DNA of 64,000 nucleotides, from NCBI GenBank assembly GCA_020064725.1, contig JAGTWJ010000010.1, positions 124,001-188,000 of the forward strand, in the 5' to 3' direction. Positions 33,490-44,730 of this stretch are shown here, piece by piece (position 1 is the first letter of the stretch; every line of letters begins with the position of its first letter). A model generated the notes under the pieces. That model worked only from the letters and a program-made list of their open reading frames with translations, was not told where the DNA came from and did not search any database. Both the position numbers and the translations under genes were made by a program. The DNA is from Drechslerella dactyloides. Taxonomy: Eukaryota; Ascomycota; Orbiliomycetes; Orbiliales; Orbiliaceae.

Positions 33490-35279
33490 TCACACCACGG
33501 ACCGAAAGTCGCGCGCGTACAGCGGCAACTTGCAACAATCGGTAACCTCCGTCAGATCGTTGAAGAAATACTCGTCATCCCGCCGCTCGAACCGGTAATC
33601 CCCATCCTCGCTCAACTGCAGCCGCCAGCTCTGCACCAAATAATCGAAAGAAACAGGCGGCCCGGTACCAACCGCATGCTTCACCGGAAACTTGTAAAAG
33701 CTGCACGCCCGATGCTGGTAGCACAGGTACAGCGACCGGTTAGCGTAGACGCCATCCATGGAACTCCACACCGTCAACACGTCCATCGTCCTCAACAAAT
33801 CCAGCACGCTCTGCGAGAAGATCATGTCCAGCAGTCGCAGCCGCGGGCACGCGCGGACCAGCGTCTCGATCATATCGCCGAGGTAGCAGACGCGCTTGTC
33901 GCAGAACCCGATCGCGAGTTCTTCCAGCCGTCGGCATTTCAGCAGCGCGTCCTTGGCGTAGTTGTCCTCCGGCCCGCGCCAGCACCAGGATGTGCGGTTG
34001 CCGTGCGCGACGCTCAGCCGCCGGAGGGTGTTGGCGTACAGCGGGATGACCTCGGTCCAGAAGCGCTTCGAGATGAGCAGGCTGTCCGGGCCGTGGTGGC
34101 CGTGTTCGAGGCAGATTTCCGTCAGCGTTGACGCACCGCCGTTAGGCGCGTGGCGGAGGAGGTATTGGTGCGTCGCGAGGCGGTAGGCGTTCGTCGTGAA
34201 GCGTCTGAGCTGGACGCCCGCGGCTGTAAGACCGTTGTAGAGCGTCGGCGCGGCCTCGGGCTCTTCCAGCCCGCGGAAACACACGCAGGACCACAGCGCG
34301 TCGAGGTTGCGCAGCGCCTTCATCTTGCTCCAGTCGAGCCCGCGGACGAGGCCCCACCCGATGCTGCCCTTGAGGTACTCGAGCGTGTCCCCGCGCACTT
34401 CGAGCGCGGCGAGCAGCGGCCGCAGCCGGTCGTGGCGCTTGCGCTCGGGGAACCCGCTGTAGTAGTCGACGTAGTCCGTGTCAAAGTACAGTCCGAACCC
34501 CCTCAGCGACGGCGAGCGTCTGACCGCGCCCGCGATGGCGGTGATGTCGCTGGTGGCGAGGTTGAGGTGGTAGTCGTGCGGGGCGCCGCAGCGGATGTCG
34601 AGGTGGTGCAGGTAGGAGAGGTAGGAAAAGTAGTCGCCAAAGTCGGTGAGCTTGTACGTCTCGAGCGAGAAGCTGAGCGTGTAGCCGGCCGGCCGGCACA
34701 GCAGGCAGGATATCCGCCAGCGCAGGTCCGGCGGGCAGATATGGCTCGTCCGCCATCTAATCATCGTCAGCGGCCGTTAAATACCTAGGTATATAGATAT
34801 GGACAGGGTACGCACTTTACGCGGCGGACGGACTCCGCACCGGCTAACGTCCTGCTCAGCACCCGAAAGAAGGCGTTGTATTCCGCCGCGGACACCTGCG
34901 TGTCGTCTCTCGCGACGGCCGTGCGCTCGAGGCGGGACGCGTGGAGGACGGCGTACCCGGGGTCCTCGGGCGCGGCGAGGGCGTCCGAGTCGATGTAGAT
35001 GTAGCGCGTGTCGACGACGAGGGTGCGCGTGTGGCACAGCGTGCGCAGACGGTAGTCGCGGGGCAGCTGCGCCTGCTCGAAGGCCGCGAGGCTCCAGCGG
35101 CGGGCGCTCAACCGCAGGGCGACGGTCTCGAAGAGGACGGCACCCGCAGCCGCGGGGACGGCGGCCGCGGGATAGGCCAGGCGCAGGTTCTTGATCGAGC
35201 GCTTGTCGAGGTCGAGGCAGACTTCGCGGACGAGCTCGAAGGGGAGTTTGCCGAAGGGGTGCACCGCCGCCGTGGCCAT
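33490..35279 (-). CDS. F-box protein with leucine-rich-like C-terminal region
   Basis: Two exons, 35279-34816 and 34756-33490, joined in phase 2 across a 59-nt intron with donor GTGCGT and a GCTGAC branch; 576 aa. The nearer donor GTAAAG at 34820 would break the frame, so GTGCGT is preferred; it yields ESVRRVKWRTSHIC across the junction. Residues 7-45 (HPFGKLPFELVREVCLDLD..SIKNLRLAYP) are a typical F-box that would bind Skp1 in an SCF ubiquitin ligase. The rest has spaced Leu/Trp segments (YLSYLHHLDIRC, LRNLDALWSC, LRRLSVAHG, RRLEELAIGFC, CPRLRLLDMIF) like the substrate-binding repeats of fungal F-box proteins. The substrate is unknown. Such genes are numerous and fast-evolving in Pezizomycotina. 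Confidence 0.82.
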
Positions 35280-35489
35280 TGTAGACAAGTGATCGTGGCT
35301 TTACCGCTCGGAATGGATGAGGCCTCCTGGGATCGTGGCCAGGGATGCCTGGCGAGGTTTGCGCGTCTCGCGTGTACAACAGAGCTAGGAGCTAGGCGGA
35401 CGTGGATCCTTCCCGCATGCGATGGAAATTGGAATGCACAGTTCCCATCTAGATGTCTTTGATGTTTCTATTCGATTCAATGGATATGG

Positions 35490-36593
35490 CTACACGTCGG
35501 GCACGATGATATCCCTCGCGTCTTCTACTGCAACGGCCTCTTTCGCGGATATGCCAAACATCCCGGCCGACTGGCCCCTCGCCTTGTCGCTATCTCCATC
35601 CACCCTCCGTTTTCGAACCGCGGGACGATAGAGCTGCCAGCCCGCGAGACTGCCCCTCGGCACGGCCGCAGTAAAGTAGCCGTCGATACTGTACGACTGC
35701 CGCGGCTTCTTGCGCGGCGACTTCCGAGTGTAAGGTATTGATGGTACCTCATCTAGAAAATCCGTATACGTCCGCTTCGCCTCCTCTGACGGCGGCGGGG
35801 GGACCACGATGCTGAACGATGAAGAAGGCGCCGGCGTCGGCGGCTGCGGCACCGCCCGCCCCGTCCTCTCTGGCGTCGCCTCCCTGGCCACAGGCTCGCT
35901 CGCGGGCGCTTCCTTCCGCGGGGTCTGCGGCGGCGATAGCAGCTCCTGCAGCTCGCGCCACGGATTGCTGTACAGATCCCCAAACTCGTCGTCGTCATCG
36001 ATCACGATCACCACCTTTTCACGCTCCTCGTACGGCGGCGGCGACGCGTCCCCGCCCGTCAGATCGATCACCTCCCTCGCCGTCCCCGCGACCTTTTCCC
36101 CGCTCGCCCCGGGATCCCGGTCCATTCGCGCGTACGCCGCTTCGTTGACGATACTCTCAAGACGCTCGTCCCACCGTCCCCGCCGGACGATATTTCTAAC
36201 GGACAGTTTGAGAACGTATTCTAAGCAATGCCGCAGCATCCCGCCGACGATATTGTCGACGTCGTACCCGCTGAGTAGTTGCCCGCGGTACCGGCTCATC
36301 GCGGGGTGACGCACCGCGAAATCCCACAGTTCACCGGTAACCTTCATCGGCGCCTTTCGCAGCGCGTCAACGGTTCGCTTCGACAGCCGGGGCGGCGACG
36401 GCTCGTCTTCCATGGCGATCGCATCGTTGTTGTCATCGGGCAGCGGGATGCCGGCGACGCGGAGCAACGCGCGGTGCTTGCGTTCGACGTCCTCGCGGAA
36501 GCGGAGGAACTCGGTGTGGCGCTCGTCGTGGAAGCCGAGCGTGTGTTTCGCGACGGGCAGCGAGCGCAGATTGACCTTTGGCTGGCCTGCCAT
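35490..36593 (-). CDS. Nuclear-type protein with two SUMO-interaction motifs and a PIP-box-like motif
   Basis: Single-exon ORF of 367 aa; ATG 36593 is preferred over the longer open frame because it has good context and begins a clean protein (MAGQPKVNLRSLPVAKH). A basic, helical N-terminal half (about residues 20-160) is followed by VIDLT (175-179) and VVIVIDDDDE (194-203). Both have the hydrophobic core plus acidic flank of SUMO-interaction motifs. Downstream lies a Pro/Ser-rich linker, a basic patch (RKSPRKKPR) and SYSIDGYF (300-307), which fits a PCNA-interacting (PIP-like) motif except for the missing leading Gln. No enzymatic domain is visible. A role in replication or repair, reading SUMO-modified PCNA, is inference from the motif combination alone. 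Confidence 0.7.
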   Translation of the reverse strand: MAGQPKVNLRSLPVAKHTLGFHDERHTEFLRFREDVERKHRALLRVAGIPLPDDNNDAIAMEDEPSPPRLSKRTVDALRKAPMKVTGELWDFAVRHPAMSRYRGQLLSGYDVDNIVGGMLRHCLEYVLKLSVRNIVRRGRWDERLESIVNEAAYARMDRDPGASGEKVAGTAREVIDLTGGDASPPPYEEREKVVIVIDDDDEFGDLYSNPWRELQELLSPPQTPRKEAPASEPVAREATPERTGRAVPQPPTPAPSSSFSIVVPPPPSEEAKRTYTDFLDEVPSIPYTRKSPRKKPRQSYSIDGYFTAAVPRGSLAGWQLYRPAVRKRRVDGDSDKARGQSAGMFGISAKEAVAVEDARDIIVPDV

Positions 36594-37689
36594 CGTATAA
36601 TTTGGTCTCGTAACTCTCGATCGTGATTTGATTCCAGCGTACGTCGTTCGTTCGTTCAGACAATAGATTTGTACTGGTGTGATGTGGTGTAGATGGGCAG
36701 CTTCAGTGCTGTCGCTGCCCCGCGTCGCGATAGCCGCCCGATAAGCTGAACTCCCGACGACGGTCCCCAACCAGCATCGCAGTACCGTCGAATCCAGAAC
36801 GCAGCTTGTCGCCCAATTGGCAGGCGAGAGCCAGAGCTGAAGTCGAAGCTAAAGTCGAAGCTGAGTGTAGTAGGGGACGCTGGGCTGAGTGAGGTGTTGG
36901 CCAGCTACGAATCGGGCCAATCGTCCCTTTTGGAAGCAGCGTGAATCAATGCGGTGCAAGAAGGCACCTCCCGACAAACGGGCCGAGACCGCTGCATGCT
37001 GCAAGAGGCGCGTTTCATACCGCATGCTCTGCATAAAATATTCAGTCCTCGATCCGAATACCACAACCTGCACAGCACCGTATCTTCTTGGAAGTAAAAT
37101 ATATAGTCCGGTGAACAATTCAATCTGTCAATGGCTTTCTTTAATCGCATTTTGATGGAGCTTGTTATATCCGCGTGCAAGAGCCGAAAGCCTAGATACG
37201 GCCAACAACACAGCTTCTGCAACAGGTCAACGACGTCGTCGAATGGCCTCACCTTCCCCAAACTCCAATGCAATCTTAAATCTCGCTTCTGCTAGTCTCT
37301 CGGCAATATAAACTTCCCGGAGAACGTTCGTATACCCGAGCATTACGATAACGGTCTCGACGGATTCTTTTCTTATCATCCAGCTGCCGTATGAGATCAT
37401 CCGGGGGGCCTGGAGGTTGCACCGGCCAGGTACCGTGGTCCCTGGAAATTCAACGACGATGCGTAAATGATATCTTCAGTCGACGTCGGAGGGCAACTCG
37501 GCCGTTGATTCTTTTCAATCTAGATGAACAAGCATGGCCTGGATAGTTGCTGACTCGAACCTCGGATCTCGAGTCAGGACAATGCGACTCGACATCGAAG
37601 ATACAAAGAAAAAAAAATGGAATAGAAGGGATTCACATGCAATCGTAGCGTTCATGGGCTTGCAAGATTCATGTACAGCGCCTCAAGAG
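36594..37689. other. Intergenic region
   Basis: About 1.1 kb between divergently transcribed genes. It contains short overlapping ORFs only, plus an inverted repeat at 37551-37576. Confidence 0.5.
37551..37576. repeat. Inverted repeat with 8-bp arms TGACTCGA / TCGAGTCA
   Basis: The arms lie at 37551-37558 and 37569-37576 with a 10-nt spacer, about 200 bp before the M28 gene start. Each arm contains TGACTC, the core of a Gcn4/CpcA-type site lacking its last A. A regulatory role is speculative. Confidence 0.35.
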
Positions 37690-37697
37690 TATATATA
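37690..37697 (+). promoter_or_regulatory. TATA box of the M28 aminopeptidase gene
   Basis: TATATATA ends 76 nt before ATG 37774, a usual spacing for a fungal core promoter with a short leader. Confidence 0.5.
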
Positions 37698-37773
37698 GCA
37701 ACGATGCCCTCGGCGATGCGTTCACTGCATATCCAGGGAACAGAACAAACGGCTCGCAGTATATCTATTCACA

Positions 37774-39299
37774 ATGAAGCTCGCAGTCTCGACTTTCACG
37801 CTCTTTGCGCTCTGCGCCGCCATCCCCGCCGACCCCCCGCTGTACTCGGAGGGGATGCAAAGCCGCGTCACCCAAGACGGGTATGTCCAATACTCCACCG
37901 AATGCTTCCAGACCGCTGACCTAAATGTAATGTAACTAGCCTCCTGGACACTCTCAGACATCTCGACCGCATTGCCGCTGAGAATGGCGGCAACCGCGCA
38001 ACCGGCACACCGGGCTTCGCCGCCTCCTTGGACTACCTCACGTCCCGTCTCGCCACGTCTCGTAAATACAGACACTGGACGCAGGAATTCCCGGTGCCCC
38101 TCTTCAACGGGTCGGAGAAAGCGCACTTCTCAGTCAACGGGCAGAGCATCCCCTTCTCACGGCTCACCTTCTCTCCTGAGACGTTGAACGAAGACGTCAC
38201 CGCAGCCATCATCAAGGGACCAGCCGGACCCGCCGCCTGCGATATCAACAGCTACAAAAATCTAAACGTCAAGGGAAAAATCGTCCTCCTGGATAACACC
38301 GAATGCCCCACCGGCGGGCCCCTCGAGACGAAAGTCGACACCGCCCTCAACAGCGGTGCCGCCGCAGTTATAATCTCCCGCGACGAAAGCGACGGGCCTC
38401 ACGAGGCACCCGTCCCGGAATGCCACCGACCCGGCGGCTTCATCTCGAAATCCGACGGCCTGACCCTCCTCTCACGCCTGCACGCGGGCGAAAAACTAAC
38501 CGGCCACTACACGCGCACCCAAACCGTCTCGTTCACACACACCCAAAACATCTTCGCCGAATCCCGCGCCGGCGACCCCAACAACATCATCATGTTCGGC
38601 GCCCACCCCGACTCCGTCACCGCCGGCCCCGGCATAAACGACGACGCATCCGGCGTCTCCCTCCTCCTCGCCCTCTTCGATGCCGCGCAACACTACACCC
38701 CACGCAACAAACTCCGCTTCGCCTTCTGGGCCGCCGAAGAAAACGCCATGATCGGCTCCCGCTACTTCACCTCCCACATCTCACCGTCAGAAGCGGATAA
38801 AATACTGGTATACGTAAACTTCGACATGGTCGGCCGCGGCCAGGCGTTCGGCGTGTTCAACGCCAGTAGTCTCATGCAGGGTATCCCCGCCGCACCCGGA
38901 TCACGCTACATCGAGCGCCTCTTCACCGACCATCTGACAGAAAAGAAGATACCGATAACCCCGTTCCCGTTCACTAGGACGAGCGACTACGCGGACTTCA
39001 TGTCCTTACTCGACAAACCGGTCGGTGGGATCCACACGGGCATCATACCCGAACGCGACCCGTGCTACCATCAGGCGTGTGATACCATCTCGAATATTAA
39101 TATTACAGCGCTGGAGATTAATGCCAAGGCTGCAGCGCACGCGCTCGCCGTTCTGTCGAACGATGCTGTGGAACATGTGCCCAAGACGCCGTACGTTCCG
39201 CAGACAGGCGTGAGGGATTTCGGTCCTGATGGCGACGCCGATTCGCTGCCCTGGAATTGTGCCCCCAAAACACACCAATCCAGCATCCGAAGTCAGTAA
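37774..39299 (+). CDS. Secreted or vacuolar M28 aminopeptidase with PA domain
   Basis: Exon 1 (37774-37880) and exon 2 (37940-39299) join in phase 2 across a 59-nt intron (GTATGT..ACTAG); 488 aa. A signal peptide (MKLAVSTFTLFALCAAIPA) opens the protein. A protease-associated insertion (VKGKIVLLDNTECPTG, SGAAAVIISRDE) precedes the co-catalytic zinc domain. Ligand motifs are GAHPDSV (His258), INDDASG (Asp270), EEN (Glu302/Glu303), NFDMVG (Asp331) and CYHQACD (His413). All metal and catalytic positions are present; the usual Leu in GAHLDS is Pro here. Length and layout match fungal secreted leucine aminopeptidases and yeast vacuolar aminopeptidase Y, which trim N-terminal residues from peptides. 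It probably complements the S10 carboxypeptidase and the OPT peptide transporter. Confidence 0.93.
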
Positions 39300-42200
39300 T
39301 ATTCAACGCGTGGCATTATATCAAAGCATGTTGATGCTTCTATACTTGGATATATGTAGTAAGATCATTTTAATTGCGGGTAGCGCGGCTATCATTGTTT
39401 GTATGGAACGTTCTACTCCCGTTCATAATTATAATCTAATAATATTAATGTCGTTCTTTCCGGTTGATTTGCTATCTTATGGCCTGCAAAGCGGACAAAT
39501 GTATATCCGATGTAATATCAATATATACAACTTTAATAGATATTATCTAACCATCTTATAATCATGCGGAGCTGGGTGTCTTCTATCTATGGTCATTTGT
39601 ATACAATATTTCCAGCGTTCCGATGTTATACTCTACGAAATCAGGCCTAGCTTCGTCTGTATGTCTGTGTTCACCACTCGCTGTGGCTTCTTTTCGTGAG
39701 TGGCACATTTATACCAGATCTGGACATTATACCTAATACATATATTTACGGTTCTCCCTGTCGTTAACAATTCATACGGCTGCTGCCTTCGTATACACAG
39801 AGCATTTGTACCCCTTATTATCTTGGTAATATACTGAGCTTTAGATCGTCCTTTGAGAAGCAGCGAGGCGGTAAAGCCTGGAGCTAGATTTATTAAAAGA
39901 CAAGCTGGCCAAGAGACCCAAAGTCTTCCCCGATGAATCTTGTATATATATAGATACCCCAGCCCCTATTACTACTAAAACTTCAATTTACGTAAATTTA
40001 CTCAGAATATATAACTGCCGATTGGCCAAGTTGGTTGGATGACGGTGGTGCAGCAAGTTGGCCCAAGATGACTTGGCCAGCGAGTAGCAGCCCGCACTCG
40101 AGCTATCTAGCACCGGATCTTGTATCTGTGTATATACATATATAGTATCATTAGCCAGCTGCTTGCCGGAACGACTGCCTGCTGACCGGCTTCTGCTGAG
40201 GTTTCGCACGCCGCGCGGTCCGATAGCGGTTGGCGCCGGTACCCTGGAGTTATAGATTTAGTGCTCTATTTTAGCATACTTAGGGCATGGGTGAGTAAAA
40301 TCTTCTTTGATTGGTACTGATACCTCGCCGGGGGTTCTTATTAAAGCCTTGGTATGGGCCTAGCCATAACCTAGGAAACCATAGGGAATAGTGTGTATAT
40401 TATAGGTGCTTGGCAGGGGGACTTTCTATGCTCGCAAATAAGTGTATTCAGATCTAGATATCAATTCCTTGACCGGCAAGTTTCACCCAAACCATATGCG
40501 TATATGCCCCAGCAACATACAATAGTCATTGCGAGGTATATTGCATTTATCTAACTATAAAGATAGTACATATTAATATTTGTGAACATATACAATCTTC
40601 CATCCACTCTTACAAAGCTGAGGGTGTGTATAGAGCAGCCTCGACACCAACAAATCTTGGCGCGGAGTTAGCATACAATACCAGAGCTGGCGTCGCTGCC
40701 TCTCGACAGCGAGCCTCGTCGTCCACCCCGAGACCACTGCTGACGTACGTATCTTACATGTACTACCGAGGAGCTCAAAACCCGGCCGTACCAAATTAAG
40801 ATCTATATATTCGAAACCCATCGTGCCTTGGTACACAACCGCCGTCGCCCCCCATCCCCGAATAGGAAGTTACGAAGCCGCCACACCCACAACCGTACAC
40901 CCTACGCGAAAGGACATGTCAACGCAGTTTCACCGCTACCAGGTCCGTCGACTCTGTCGAAGCTGGATCGATCACGGGCGTGTAATGGAACGAGCCCGTC
41001 TAGCTCCAATACACTGAATTTATCACAGCTCTTGCCTTCGCGGCTGGACGACGAACGCCCGGGAGTACGTGTATGATTTCGTAGAGGTGCGTCGGTGTTG
41101 ATTGGTACCCGGAGCTCCCGATGGCCGTATTCTGGAATGCCCTCAAACTGATCGACGCAGGTCGTCTCTTGGCAGCACGAAAGCACCGAAGAGTCGACTC
41201 CAAACTGAACAAGCAACCTCAACAGCAGTATTCACTCCAGACGATTATGGTCGAAAAAATAGTGGTCAGATGGAAGCAATCGTTCACCCCGGCAAAGCGC
41301 TACGCCTGACTGTAAAGCTCAAGGAACAGCATCTCATCACCACCTTCAAAATAAATACGCAACGATCGATAAAGTAATAGAAATAGGCGGGCAAATACGT
41401 CTACGGACGATGTGTTGTTTCGATTAGGCAGCTCTATATCAGACGCCGGACCTGACTATACCATAATAGTGAAACCATCGTGGCTCTGGCGTGCGAGACA
41501 AGACATGTCTGTACCCGCCGCCCCGGAGAAGAGGTGAGAGACCGGCCGGTCAGACACACGTCCGCACCCGGCTTCGGATGTCGCCTTTCGATTTCCATCA
41601 CATTGTTGACATTGTAAAGTAAAACACCGACAAATATTACGGAAGGCTACAGCTTATGGTTGAGTTCAAGTGCCGCTTTCAAGGATGACATCAGGAGCAA
41701 TACGAGGGTTAGCGTAAGGCCGCTGTTTTTGGATGATGGCGCTTATGGCTGTGGTCAGCGAGTGCGATCGTTGGAAAGAGTAAGTCCAAGGGAGAAAGGG
41801 CGTTCGTGTTGTGTTTTGTTGGTTGATTTTGGGTATTTCCAAAGCTGGAAATGCAGTAAACTGCAATCCTTGAAGCAGTAGGCGGGTTACCACGTTCGGT
41901 GCCTGACCTATATTTGGCGCAAGTATTAAATTGCGGGGAGGTGTGGGTGACAGGGGTTAGAACCGACAATTTGACAATTGCAATCGCAATCGGCAATCCC
42001 CATTGTCCATTGGCTGGCATCGAGGCTAGTCCCTGGCTCGCGATCACATACCGCTCGGATGCACTGGCTGGTCCTTAATCTCGGGTACCGTATATCGATG
42101 TCGGAGAGTGCCCGCCTCGGCTTGCGTATTCGAAGGTGCGCATCTTCGATCTGGACGGTGAGACAGGTCGCGCTGCCAAATTGGACCAAGCAAGCAGCTG

Positions 42201-42596
42201 CAGCGCTTCGGCCGTCACAAGATGGTCTTCTCAGCCTCTTCCAAATGCAATGGAACGGCAGCCATTCTAGAAGAATCCTAACCCGGCTAGATCGCTGTAG
42301 AAAACCATGGTTCGCCGGGATGTAACCCTTCGCGTCTGAAACCGATCACTCCGCGGTCTGTCTTGTGGCGCCACGCGCTACGGCCTGCTGTAAGGCCCGC
42401 CGAAACCCTTGAAACCGACTAGAACCCCAACAGGCCTATTGTAACACGAGCGCGCTCCGCAGGGCAGGCTGGCACTAGGCCGCTCCATCGGCTAGAATTC
42501 GAATCCAGAAGGCCTGGATGGAACAGCATGCGAGGGAGAGGATTCAGTAGACGTCACGTAGTTACGTTTTTTTGGACATGCGGCCCACCACGGAGG
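39300..42596. other. Long AT-rich intergenic region, no gene seen
   Basis: About 3.3 kb. The first 1.4 kb is very AT-rich with many TATA and short direct repeats. The later part (40.8-42.3 kb) is more balanced, with overlapping ORFs up to 115 codons on both strands and none recognisable. Confidence 0.5.
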
Positions 42597-42603
42597 TATA
42601 AAT
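42597..42603 (+). promoter_or_regulatory. Probable TATA box of the AA9 gene
   Basis: TATAAAT occurs 220 nt before ATG 42823, after an ACGTCA element at 42551-42556 that resembles a CRE half-site. The implied leader of about 190 nt is pyrimidine/AT-rich. Confidence 0.4.
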
Positions 42604-42822
42604 CGGACGGCATCCACATGTTCTGGAGATGATTTTTCTTTCGTGACACAGGCCTGGCGCTCTTGTACTACCCGACTACTAACCTTCTTTCCTTCGATTC
42701 TTTATTCTATTTCATTTCTTTAAAATCTTTCCTATTCGGTAACATTATCGACTTTATCGACTGCAGGCAGTCATCGCTCGCTCTTTTAATATATACAGAG
42801 TATATATTTATTTATTTTGAAA

Positions 42823-44130
42823 ATGAAGTCTACGAGCTTGTTAGCGGCGCTGTCCGCCGTCACGAGCGTGATGGGTCACGGCTACATCTTCGAGTACGTC
42901 ATCGACGGCAAATCGTTCGCCGGCTACAACCCGTACTCCGCGTCGAAATACGCCAGCGGCATCACGCAGGCTTGGACGCCGCCGGTCGTCGGAGGCGGTG
43001 TCACCGTCGGCGCGGCGCCTCCCGTGCTCATGCGCAACGGATACACAGAACTCGCCTGCCAGCGCGGCGCCAAACCGGCGCCCGAAGTCGCCCCCGCGTC
43101 AGCCGGCAGCAAGATCTCCTTCTACTGGAACCAGTGGCCGCCGACGCACAGAGGGCCCATCATCACCTGGCTCGGCGACTGCGGCGGCGACTGCAGGACC
43201 GTCGACGCCACGCAGATGAACTGGTTCAAAATCGACGAGGCCGGCGTGATGAACGGCAAGTGGGCGTCGGAAATCTTCGTCGCCCAGGGAAATCGGTGGA
43301 CCATCCAGCTGCCCAAGAACATCAAGAGCGGCCAGTACATCATGCGCCACGACGTCGTCAACCTCGAGGACAACCCGCGACCGGACGGCGCGCAGTTCTA
43401 CCCGCACTGCACCAATCTTGAAATCAGCGGCGGCACCGCCCAAAGCAACCCGCGCAGTCTCCCGCTGAACAAGATCCTGGTCGCCAACGACCCCAGCTTG
43501 AAGGTTTTAGCCAACCCCGGGGCGCCAGTCCCGCAGACCTATGTCGTCCCGGGCGGCCGCGTGGACCCCTCGCTCCAGGTGACGCTCAGCTCGGACCCGT
43601 CGCTCAACGACGGCACCGCTGACCGCAAGAAGCCACCTTACCCGAACGAAGAAGTCGACCCTTACCCGGCCCGCAGCAAAGGTGGCTCCGCTCCCAACAC
43701 CGGCACCCAGCCCGGCAATGGCAGCCAACCTCCTCAACGTGGCAACCAGCCGCCGTCGAACCAGCAGCCGCCTCAACGGGGAAACCAGCCCACGAACCCG
43801 CAAAGACCCACCCAGCCCACGAACCCGCAGAGACCAAGCCAGCCTGTGAACGGCACCCCTCAACGACCCAGCCAGCCGGCGAACCCACCTCAACGGGGCA
43901 ACCAGCCAGCGAACCCACCTCAAAGAGGCAACCAGGGCACAGTCAGCAGCCGCAAGGTCTGCGACGACGCCCACACCAAATGCTCTAGCTCCCGCCAGCG
44001 ATCCGCCAGAGACGTGCCTGCCCGCTACATGCGCCGCGACATCTGGGGCCGCAGCCCGCAGGCCGATTACACGGCCACGGACCCCTGCCGCGCGGAATGG
44101 GAACAGTGCATGAAGCGAGTCGGTGCGTAG
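42823..44130 (+). CDS. AA9 lytic polysaccharide monooxygenase with repetitive linker and Cys-containing C-terminal extension
   Basis: Intronless ORF of 435 aa. The signal peptide MKSTSLLAALSAVTSVMG would be cut before His19, giving the N-terminal copper-binding histidine (HGYIFEYVIDG). The second copper ligand is His109 (THRGP) and the axial Tyr is Tyr193 in GAQFYPHC. The disulfide Cys79/Cys196 and a CGGDC pair are present. The position usually held by a second-sphere His, nine residues before Gln191, is Glu182 here (see findings). After about residue 235 comes a Pro/Gln/Asn/Arg-rich linker (roughly 285-370) and a C-terminal extension with four Cys (KVCDDAHTKC, PCRAEWEQC) instead of a CBM1. 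AA9 enzymes oxidatively cleave cellulose or related beta-glucans outside the cell using copper and an electron donor. Confidence 0.92.
   Translation: MKSTSLLAALSAVTSVMGHGYIFEYVIDGKSFAGYNPYSASKYASGITQAWTPPVVGGGVTVGAAPPVLMRNGYTELACQRGAKPAPEVAPASAGSKISFYWNQWPPTHRGPIITWLGDCGGDCRTVDATQMNWFKIDEAGVMNGKWASEIFVAQGNRWTIQLPKNIKSGQYIMRHDVVNLEDNPRPDGAQFYPHCTNLEISGGTAQSNPRSLPLNKILVANDPSLKVLANPGAPVPQTYVVPGGRVDPSLQVTLSSDPSLNDGTADRKKPPYPNEEVDPYPARSKGGSAPNTGTQPGNGSQPPQRGNQPPSNQQPPQRGNQPTNPQRPTQPTNPQRPSQPVNGTPQRPSQPANPPQRGNQPANPPQRGNQGTVSSRKVCDDAHTKCSSSRQRSARDVPARYMRRDIWGRSPQADYTATDPCRAEWEQCMKRVGA
43729..43935 (+). repeat. Coding repeats of the AA9 linker (PQRGNQP / NPQRPxQP)
   Basis: Two interleaved unit types of about 24-39 nt, encoding PPQRGNQP and NPQRP(T/S)QP, recur roughly eight times. 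The last two PPQRGNQPANPP-type units are almost identical at the DNA level. Linker length is therefore likely to vary between strains. Confidence 0.75.
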
Positions 44131-44730
44131 ATTATAAATCGGATTGAGTAGTTTGGACGGGATATCTAGAACAAAATACATTAAAATCGGTGTACATGTA
44201 CAATGTTGTGTAATGTTGATATTACTTTGAAGAATAATATACAATCCTAAAACCTTTATAAGCCTTGTACGATCTTGATCGTAGAATAGTACTGGTGTGC
44301 TGTGATAATGTGCTCTCTGAAAATGGTCTGATTGAGCTTTGTTGCATTTAGAGCGTTGCACGTTGCACAGGCATTGAAGATCCAACGCTACCTACCACGA
44401 TTGACTAGCTGAATGAATGCGGATAACTTGTATGAACCTATGTTTTTAGGAACAGCACTTGGGGACAACATGGGCAACGGCCCTGTCCTATTAATATTTT
44501 TTTTATTTTGATAGTAGAGCCTGATACCAGCTCAGTCGATGCAGACAAAGAAAAGTAAGAAATTAATGTATCATCTCCCATCACCGCCTCGAAAATATAA
44601 AGAAACGTATCTGAGCTATGCCGTCGTCGCTAACTACAACATATAAAATACCAGAAAAAGCACCGTGGACATAGCTCCAGGTCCCGCCAGCCACGAGAGC
44701 AGCCGGCACCCTGAACAAAATCCACGAACG
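44131..44730. other. Intergenic region between convergent genes
   Basis: About 600 bp of mostly AT-rich 3' flank; nothing recognised. Confidence 0.5.

Noticed and set aside
34820..34820. Apparent frameshift in the F-box gene if the GTAAAG donor at 34820 is used
   Set aside because: A second donor, GTGCGT at 34815, restores phase and a natural sequence across the junction, so there is no need to call a pseudogene.
37547..37580. GGTTCGAGTC on the minus strand, looking like a tRNA B box
   Set aside because: The flanking bases do not form a T-arm stem or acceptor stem; the match comes from the inverted repeat described above.
43507..44385. 292-codon minus-strand ORF opposite the AA9 gene
   Set aside because: It is a mirror of the repetitive linker and GC-rich coding strand; no protein-like features.
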